A stretch of 20,352 nucleotides of DNA from Deltaproteobacteria bacterium (GTDB lineage Bacteria > Desulfobacterota > DSM-4660 > Desulfatiglandales > Desulfatiglandaceae), in NCBI GenBank assembly GCA_018644785.1, contig JABGPV010000060.1, forward strand, positions 1 to 20,352, in the 5' to 3' direction. Numbering within the stretch: the first letter of the stretch is position 1; every line of letters begins with the position of its first letter. Positions 15,727-20,352 of this stretch are shown here, piece after piece. The notes beneath the pieces are model-generated. The model ran no database searches, was not told the origin of the DNA, and saw nothing but the letters and a program-made list of their open reading frames with translations. The translations under genes and the position numbers were made by a program.

Positions 15727-16137
15727 ATGGAAAACATTGAAATAAGGCGCAGACCCAAGCAGGAACTTCTTTTTGAGGAGAACCTTGATAAGTTTAACAG
15801 CATGGTGAAAAAGGGCCCTCCTCCTAAATTGAGGGATTGTAATATCAGCGGTTTGGATCTGAGAAAGGCCAATCTCAAGGGATTAGACCTCTCCGGATCT
15901 TATTTGCGGAGCTCAAATCTTCGTGGCTTGAACCTTACAGGATGCAACTTGCACGGGGTGAGCATGCAGGGAGCATTGATAAGCGGTGCCCTCTTTCCCG
16001 AAAGTATATCTGCGGAGGAAATCATGCTTTCTGTGAAATATGGAACCCGAATGAGGGTTTCCAAGCCAATCGAGAATGAAAAAATAATCGCAACACTACT
16101 TTCCGAAATCCGCAATATTCTGAGAGATAAAGATTAA
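15727..16137 (+). CDS. small pentapeptide-repeat protein
   Basis: A 136-aa soluble protein. The ATG at 15727 follows GAGG by 6 nt; the TTG at 15715 would overlap that site. Residues 36-90 carry pentapeptide repeats with Leu every fifth position (DCNISGLDLRKANLKGLDLS, then SNLRGLNLTGCNLHG), which should form one short right-handed beta-helix of about two to three turns. It is flanked by an N-terminal acidic/basic helix and a C-terminal PESISAEEIMLSVKYGTRMR segment. I recall this tail after pentapeptides in Desulfobacterota signalling proteins, and its role is unknown. It is the first gene behind a sigma54-type promoter and lies 52 bp before a 51-aa ORF and then a diguanylate cyclase. It lacks the length of the Qnr/MfpA gyrase-protecting type. 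Confidence 0.85.
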   Translation: MENIEIRRRPKQELLFEENLDKFNSMVKKGPPPKLRDCNISGLDLRKANLKGLDLSGSYLRSSNLRGLNLTGCNLHGVSMQGALISGALFPESISAEEIMLSVKYGTRMRVSKPIENEKIIATLLSEIRNILRDKD

Positions 16138-16189
16138 AAATATTTCAGAACAATGAACAGGGAGTAAGCCCATATTATAGGAAGCGGAC

Positions 16190-16345
16190 ATGAAAATAGA
16201 AAGGTTAATAGATATTGTCACCAGAGGTGGGAGCGTTAGGACCGGTATCGATATACATTGTAGGGAAGGCGTTCTGCCTTTGGAAAAGAATTTCTGGGTT
16301 AATAGCGTAAGCACATTGCTTATTATCAAACAAATGAGAACATGA
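16190..16345 (+). CDS. 51-aa ORF, possibly the truncated front of a larger signalling protein
   Basis: An ORF of 51 codons from ATG 16190 (AGGAAG ribosome-binding site at 16179-16184) to TGA 16343-16345. It reads IERLIDIVTRGGSVRTGIDI, then a CREGVLPLEKNF segment and SVSTLLIIKQ. The pattern RGGSVxTGIDIxxxxGVLxLEK looks like the N-terminal segment seen ahead of HD/HD-GYP phosphohydrolase domains in Desulfobacterota proteins. This is from memory and unverified. If so, the catalytic part is gone. It sits 52 bp after the pentapeptide gene and 24 bp before the diguanylate cyclase, on the same strand and with clean spacing, so it may still be translated. A genuine small protein is the alternative. 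Confidence 0.5.
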   Translation: MKIERLIDIVTRGGSVRTGIDIHCREGVLPLEKNFWVNSVSTLLIIKQMRT

Positions 16346-16369
16346 CACTAGACTAATCAAGGAGATTAA

Positions 16370-17503
16370 ATGGCATATTTCTCGAAAAACAGGGAACACA
16401 AGACCGTTGATATGGAAAAATTTATTGAAGAAATCCGAGATAATGCGGAGAAAAAGGGCATCTATTTGGATGCTATCCGAGCGCTGTTGCTGTTCATTAA
16501 GGATTTTTCCATGGATTTTGATGAAACCGGCTCCGATCGGTTTGCAAGGCAAATTGATGACTTGTCGGAAAGATTTGTTACCGAAAAAAAAACAAAGACC
16601 GTTGAAACCATTTTTGAAAGCTACAAAAAATCCATTCCCGCCTTCATCATGGGGCAAAAGGAGTATTTGAACAACCGAGAAAAGGAACTATGGGACATCA
16701 TCGGCCTTCAGAGAACGGCGATTACAACCCTGGGTACAGAGAATCAGGTTTACAATCGTAAGGTGTATAAGCAAAGTAAAGAGCTCGAAAGTATAACGAT
16801 GCTCGACGATATCAAGATTATGAAGAAAAATTTGAAAAAGGAAGTTGAAGCAATTCAGGCAACCGTGGGCAAGAAAGAGGAACGGGATAAACAGCAGATG
16901 GGCGCGCTCGCCAAACAGATAAGCAGCCTTAACATAGAGCTGAAAAAGGTCAATACCAAGGCAATGACCGATGGCCTCACCAAGGCATATAACCGTGAGG
17001 CCTTTGATAGCTATATACGTAAACTCGTGGACCGAAACACGATCAAACGCTCACCCTTTTCGTTACTCATGCTCGATATCGATGATTTCAAGAATATTAA
17101 TGACGCATACGGACATCAGATCGGTGACCGGGTTTTGGTGGCATTGGTTAAAAAGTGTACTGAATTGATCCGTGATGAAGACTTCCTGGCACGTTACGGC
17201 GGCGAAGAGTTCGTCATAGTCCTCCCGGGGGCATCACTGCGAAATGCTCTAAAAAAAGCACAGCGACTCCGAAAAGCGATTGCCGGAACCCGCTACACAA
17301 CCGACAAAGAAAGGGGAGGCGAAGGTCTCTCCATTACGGTGAGCATCGGTGCGAGCTCATTTCGCAAAAACGATTCGGTTTCCACCGTCATTGACCGATC
17401 CGATCAGGCCCTTTACCAGGCCAAGAGAACCGGGAAAAACCGGGTTGTCAGCGAAGAGGAGATCGAAGCTGAACCATCCCAACTCACCAAAGGTGACACA
17501 TAA
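16370..17503 (+). CDS. GGDEF diguanylate cyclase
   Basis: A 377-aa soluble enzyme predicted to make cyclic di-GMP from two GTP. The ATG at 16370 follows an AAGGAG site. Residues 1-125 form a helical N-terminal region of unknown ligand, and 125-195 a coiled coil likely to dimerise (KSKELESITML-type heptads, then KKEERDKQQMGALAKQISSL). The GGDEF domain begins at about 198 (AMTDGLTKAYNREAF), with DIDDFKNIND at 236-245 and the active-site GGEEF at 277-281. The product-inhibition I-site RxxD is present as RDED at 268-271, with the correct five residues before GGEEF. The end runs YQAKRTGKNRV. No EAL domain is fused. Last of the putative sigma54 operon; its stop is 5 bp from the stop of the convergent hybrid kinase. 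Confidence 0.95.
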   Translation: MAYFSKNREHKTVDMEKFIEEIRDNAEKKGIYLDAIRALLLFIKDFSMDFDETGSDRFARQIDDLSERFVTEKKTKTVETIFESYKKSIPAFIMGQKEYLNNREKELWDIIGLQRTAITTLGTENQVYNRKVYKQSKELESITMLDDIKIMKKNLKKEVEAIQATVGKKEERDKQQMGALAKQISSLNIELKKVNTKAMTDGLTKAYNREAFDSYIRKLVDRNTIKRSPFSLLMLDIDDFKNINDAYGHQIGDRVLVALVKKCTELIRDEDFLARYGGEEFVIVLPGASLRNALKKAQRLRKAIAGTRYTTDKERGGEGLSITVSIGASSFRKNDSVSTVIDRSDQALYQAKRTGKNRVVSEEEIEAEPSQLTKGDT

Positions 17504-17508
17504 AATGT

Positions 17509-18657
17509 CTATTCTCCCTCCAGGACCTTCTTGAGTTTCTCCGACAATGCGGTCAGTGAAAACGGTTTTTGAAGGAAGTCTTGCGCACCCGCATTCAGGA
17601 TCTCCCGGGCCAGCCCATCAATGGTATATCCGCTAAAAACAATCACTTTCAGATTCGGGCGGGCCTTCATGAGAAGAGGATACAACTTTCCGCCTTCCAT
17701 ATCGGGCAAGTTTATATCCAATAGGGCAAGGTCAATCTGACCATCAAAGGCCTCGGCGGTATGAATGGCATCCTTTCCGGTCCTGGCTTCTATAACCCGA
17801 TAACCCAATGTCTCTAATATCTCCTGTGTAATATCAGAAACCGCCTCTTCATCCTCAACAACCAACACCGTCTTTGTGGAACTGACACCACTCGCATACA
17901 GCGCCTTTCCTTCCTTTGCCTTGCCCTCCACAGCGGGGAGATAAATAACAATCCTGCTCCCTCTGCCCAATTCGGAATCGACTGTTATCCATCCATCATG
18001 GTTTCTGACAATACCGTACACAGCGGCCATATCAAGCCCTCGCACCGTGAAATGCGTGGTAAAGAAGGGCTCAAAGATCCTATCTCTTGTCTCTTGATCC
18101 ATGCCGATTCCATCATCCTCAAAAGTGATAGAAACATAGGGACCCGGTTTGAGAGCAGGACAGCCTTTTGCAAATTCCTCATCAATATCCACGTTTCTGG
18201 CCGCAATCATGATACGACCCATATCTTCCATGGCATCGTTGGAATTGGTGATTATTGCGGATAAGACCATATGCATCTGTGCATTATCCGCCTCTATATT
18301 CATAATATCCGCCGGAAGATCAGTTTCTATTGCGATCTCAAGATCCGCAGTTTCCTTGATCAGGGGGATGGTATCCTTCAAAAAATCGGTCGGGGATATG
18401 ATTTCAGGATTGAATTTGCCACCCCTTGCATAGGCCAGGAGTTGATTGGTCAAATGGGCCATTTGATGCGCAGATTCTTTCATTCGGGCAACATATCGGT
18501 TTAACTTATCATTCCCGGCAAGCTCCATCTCGAGCAGCTCTGCATTACCGGTAATCGCAGACAGGGCATTGTTGAACCTGTGGGCAATCCCCCCGGCCAA
18601 AACAGACAGGACTTCCTTCCTTCTTGATTGCAACATCTCTTCCTGAATATTTTTCAT
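17509..18657 (-). CDS. sensor-less hybrid histidine kinase, HisKA-HATPase-REC
   Basis: A 382-aa soluble protein on the minus strand. The ATG at 18657 has an AGGAGAGG site a few bases upstream, and only about 15 residues precede the kinase core, so there is no sensor domain. The phospho-box is VLAGGIAHRFNNALS (H26), with Arg where the other kinases here have Asp. HATPase motifs: N-box TNSNDAM (137-143), G1 DDGIGM (181-186), and a degenerate G2 RGLDMAAVYGIV (206-217), where GLGM-type sequences are usual. The receiver at about 262-380 has VVEDEE, phospho-acceptor D314 (LLDINLPDMEG), FSGYT and QKPFS. It follows a PilZ gene by 39 bp in the same direction, suggesting that its input comes from a partner protein, perhaps that PilZ. 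Activity may be reduced by the Asp in the G2 box. Confidence 0.9.
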   Translation of the reverse strand: MKNIQEEMLQSRRKEVLSVLAGGIAHRFNNALSAITGNAELLEMELAGNDKLNRYVARMKESAHQMAHLTNQLLAYARGGKFNPEIISPTDFLKDTIPLIKETADLEIAIETDLPADIMNIEADNAQMHMVLSAIITNSNDAMEDMGRIMIAARNVDIDEEFAKGCPALKPGPYVSITFEDDGIGMDQETRDRIFEPFFTTHFTVRGLDMAAVYGIVRNHDGWITVDSELGRGSRIVIYLPAVEGKAKEGKALYASGVSSTKTVLVVEDEEAVSDITQEILETLGYRVIEARTGKDAIHTAEAFDGQIDLALLDINLPDMEGGKLYPLLMKARPNLKVIVFSGYTIDGLAREILNAGAQDFLQKPFSLTALSEKLKKVLEGE

Positions 18658-18696
18658 CGCCCTCTCCTGATTCCGCCGCGCGCAATCATCCCGTTC

Positions 18697-19047
18697 CTAT
18701 TCGCGGGAAGAACCGTCTTCAGGTTTAAAGCGAGCAAGAAACCGTTGCTCACTGATTATCTTTGGATACGGGATGGGCTTTACAGTAAGGAACATTCCAA
18801 CACTTTCTCCGCGCTTCCACGCAATTCTGCCTTCTATATCGATGGCTTGACCATCATGAAATGTGACATTTCCAGTGACCCATCTCCCAAATTTAATTTT
18901 TTTATCAGCGGAAAACCTAACCCCTTTTTCAGAAATATCCTCTACTTCAAACTCGTGTTTTCTGATCTTTAAGGTTGGTTTGATTGGGGCAGGGTATTCT
19001 ATTCTAAAATATTTCCTTTTTTCATGGTGCTCACTCTTTTTACCCAT
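18697..19047 (-). CDS. PilZ domain protein, predicted c-di-GMP receptor
   Basis: A 116-aa single-domain protein on the minus strand. The ATG at 19047 has an AAGGAAG site just upstream. Both c-di-GMP binding motifs are present: RxxxR as R11-KYF-R15 (EKRKYFRIEYP) and DxSxxG as D37-I-S39-E-K-G42 (VEDISEKGVRFS). A beta-barrel pattern follows (VTGNVTFHDG, then IDIEGRIAWKRGESVGMFL), which is the usual length for a stand-alone PilZ. It lies 39 bp upstream of the sensor-less kinase on the same strand and probably shares a transcript with it, which would allow c-di-GMP-dependent control of that kinase; this is inference. A diguanylate cyclase is encoded on the other side of the kinase. Confidence 0.87.
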   Translation of the reverse strand: MGKKSEHHEKRKYFRIEYPAPIKPTLKIRKHEFEVEDISEKGVRFSADKKIKFGRWVTGNVTFHDGQAIDIEGRIAWKRGESVGMFLTVKPIPYPKIISEQRFLARFKPEDGSSRE

Positions 19048-19481
19048 GGGACTTCCTTATTGGAGATATTCAATCAAATATAAGTATCTATCAACGTCCC
19101 CTTTGGCGCACCAACAATTTCAAACCCGGCTGATCCATAAGTACGATCCGCCCCATCACATTCATTTATTGTATGTTCAGATTCCCGAGCGATTCGACCC
19201 GTGTTATGGTTATGATTTACCAGAAGGCCACCGGCCCTTGAAAAGAAAGGAGGAAAAGCATGAACCGGCACAAGAGCAAGCGAAGTATCCATGTTTAAAC
19301 GGGCACAACTTAGGACTGGGTTAAAAAGGGATGAATGTATTCATATATACCATAATTCAATTTATTGCAAGATAAAATTTTCCCCAAAAAAAGCATAAGA
19401 GCTCGAAATTTGCGTGCAATTAATTTTGAGGTCTTAACAAATTCCAATCAATATGAGATTCAAGTCTCAGACAGTCAACAA
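19048..19481. other. 434-bp intergenic region with no confident gene
   Basis: Upstream of the PilZ gene. The plus frame 19046-19324 is open (92 codons, with DPCYGYDLPEGHRPLKRK) but lacks a ribosome-binding site and overlaps the PilZ start. The minus frame 19074-19292 has no recognisable content. A 12-codon mini-ORF at 19260-19298 (MNRHKSKRSIHV) has a perfect AAAGGAGG site; it could be the stub of a lost gene. From 19325 to 19453 the DNA is AT-rich with nothing visible. A small hairpin at 19454-19469 lies beyond the stop of the last kinase gene. Confidence 0.5.
19454..19469 (-). terminator. weak stem-loop after the last kinase gene
   Basis: TGAGA (19454-19458) pairs with TCTCA (19465-19469) around a 6-nt loop, 13 nt past the stop of the minus-strand kinase. 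The stem is only 5 bp and there is no clear T-run, so termination here is uncertain. Confidence 0.3.
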
Positions 19482-20352
19482 CTAAACCGCCTCGTTTAAA
19501 GCCTTCTTGATGACATTGACCAAGCCACGTCCGGTGACGGGCTTCATCATAACCGCTTTTATCCCGATTTTCCTGGCCTTCTCCCTATAGATCTCTTCAT
19601 CGTATCCTGTGCAGAGGATGAACGGAATACCAGGCCGGATTCGCATGAACTTCTCAGCCAACTCCTCCCCCGTCATTTTGGGCATGATCATGTCGGCAAT
19701 AACCAGGTCAAATTTGTCAGGGCTGTCGCGAAATGTTTTCAGGGCCTCTTCTGAACAGGTTTTCGATTCAACCCGGTAACCATAACCTTCCAATATTTCT
19801 TTCCCCGTATTCGCAATTTCCTTATCGTCATCAACAAAAAGTATTCGCTTTTTCCCTTCGACAGAAGGGGTGAACGAACCGGAGCCGGATTTCGTCCCTT
19901 TTTCTATTTTCGGGAAAAACAAATGGAAGGTTGAGCCTTTTCCCGGCTTACTAAAGACCTCTATGGACCCTTCACAATTCTTGACCATTCCGTGGATCAC
20001 GGCCAATCCCATCCCCCTCCCCTCACCCACATCCTTGGTCGTGAAAAATGGTTCAAAGATCCTTCCCATAACCTCAGGCTCCATACCCATACCGGTATCC
20101 TTCACACTCAACCTGATGTATTCCCCCGGAGCCATATCATCATGAAGGGCCGTATCATCCTGATCCAATTCAACATCAATCATGCTTATCTCCAGAACAC
20201 CCGGCTTTCCCCCCATGGCATCAACCGCATTGGTGCAAAGACTGATAAGCGTTTGATGCATTTGGGATGGGTCAACCATGATTGTCGCTGATTGAGTCAG
20301 GATGTTTTGCCGGATTTCAATAGTTGTTGGAATGGATGATCGCAAAAACTTC
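19482..20352 (-). CDS. hybrid histidine kinase, C-terminal HATPase-REC part (5' end outside the window)
   Basis: The frame is open through the right edge (KFLRSSIPTTIEIRQNI), so the gene starts beyond 20352 and the TTG at 20345 is not a real start. What remains is about 290 aa: the end of the HisKA linker, then HATPase with N-box LCTNAVDAM, G1 DTGMGM, F-box FEPFFTTKDVGEG and G2 GMGLAVIHGMV, all intact. The receiver that follows has FVDDD, phospho-acceptor Asp in VIADMIMPKMTG, LCTGY and MKPV. Its wording is very close to the receiver of the PocR kinase at 3027 (FDLVI-DM-MP-MTG and IRP-IP-ILCTG), so the two are paralogues of one subfamily. The sensor and the phospho-acceptor His lie off the window. 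No output domain. Confidence 0.93.
   Translation of the reverse strand, partial: KFLRSSIPTTIEIRQNILTQSATIMVDPSQMHQTLISLCTNAVDAMGGKPGVLEISMIDVELDQDDTALHDDMAPGEYIRLSVKDTGMGMEPEVMGRIFEPFFTTKDVGEGRGMGLAVIHGMVKNCEGSIEVFSKPGKGSTFHLFFPKIEKGTKSGSGSFTPSVEGKKRILFVDDDKEIANTGKEILEGYGYRVESKTCSEEALKTFRDSPDKFDLVIADMIMPKMTGEELAEKFMRIRPGIPFILCTGYDEEIYREKARKIGIKAVMMKPVTGRGLVNVIKKALNEAV

Noticed and set aside
19046..19324. Plus-strand open frame of 92 codons with DPCYGYDLPEGHRP.
   Set aside because: No ribosome-binding site, starts within the PilZ start region, and no family recognised. It could be a decayed gene, but nothing supports it.
1..20352. Search for CRISPR arrays, tRNA/rRNA genes, insertion sequences, integrase or attachment sites.
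   Set aside because: No regularly spaced repeats, cloverleaf, transposase-like frame or flanking inverted repeats were seen by eye; the fragments look like decay of local genes, not mobile elements.

Overview
The window is a dense signal-transduction island from a Gram-negative bacterium. The likeliest source is a sulfate-reducer-type member of the Desulfobacterota (former Deltaproteobacteria, Desulfobacterales-like). This is inferred from family recognition, not from a marker gene: chemoreceptors with no canonical HAMP but a long [22 protein letters not shown] helix, hybrid kinases with the GGIAH(D/R)FNN phospho-box, PocR sensors, a Cys-rich PAS protein, and sigma54-type promoters. No rRNA, tRNA, CRISPR array, transposase or integrase is visible.

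Layout, left to right. 1-96 is the tail of an unidentified upstream gene. 125-2718 holds cheW, a remnant of a chemoreceptor 3' end, and an intact sCache-type chemoreceptor (MCP1). 3027-8509 is a same-strand run of three genes: a PocR-PocR-PAS-PAS hybrid kinase, a small Cys-containing PAS protein, and a PAS-PAS hybrid kinase. 8549-9478 (minus) is the lipoprotein CpoB/YbgF. 9479-10108 is a decayed intergenic region with a broken cheW copy, a possible binding-protein fragment and a sigma54-type promoter. 10109-12811 is a second chemoreceptor (MCP2) whose sensor is built from four tandem helical units. 13077-14528 encodes an acidic single-pass membrane protein with a recent 180-bp internal duplication. 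14519-15388 (minus) is an HDOD protein with a TTG start. 15615-17503 is a sigma54-type promoter followed by a pentapeptide-repeat protein, a 51-aa ORF and a GGDEF diguanylate cyclase. 17509-19047 (minus) is a PilZ protein followed by a sensor-less hybrid kinase. 19482-20352 (minus) is the C-terminal part of another hybrid kinase that runs off the window.

How the parts could work together: two chemoreceptors and one CheW would feed a CheA encoded elsewhere. Four HisKA-type kinases each end in a receiver with no output domain, so their phosphoryl groups would have to pass to regulators outside the window. One diguanylate cyclase (with an inhibitory I-site) and one PilZ protein give a c-di-GMP maker and reader. 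No DNA-binding output regulator is encoded here.

The most unusual signal is between the genes. A broken cheW lies upstream of MCP2, and an mcp tail resembling the MCP2 3' end lies downstream of the intact cheW. This fits an ancestral cheW-mcp pair that was duplicated and then lost reciprocally. Further apparent fragments (PilZ-like, and a 51-aa ORF resembling the front of a larger signalling protein) suggest repeated gain and loss of sensory genes. The other highlights are the fourfold sensor repeat of MCP2 and the acidic membrane protein with repeated segments that loosely resemble the CheY-binding N-terminus of FliM.
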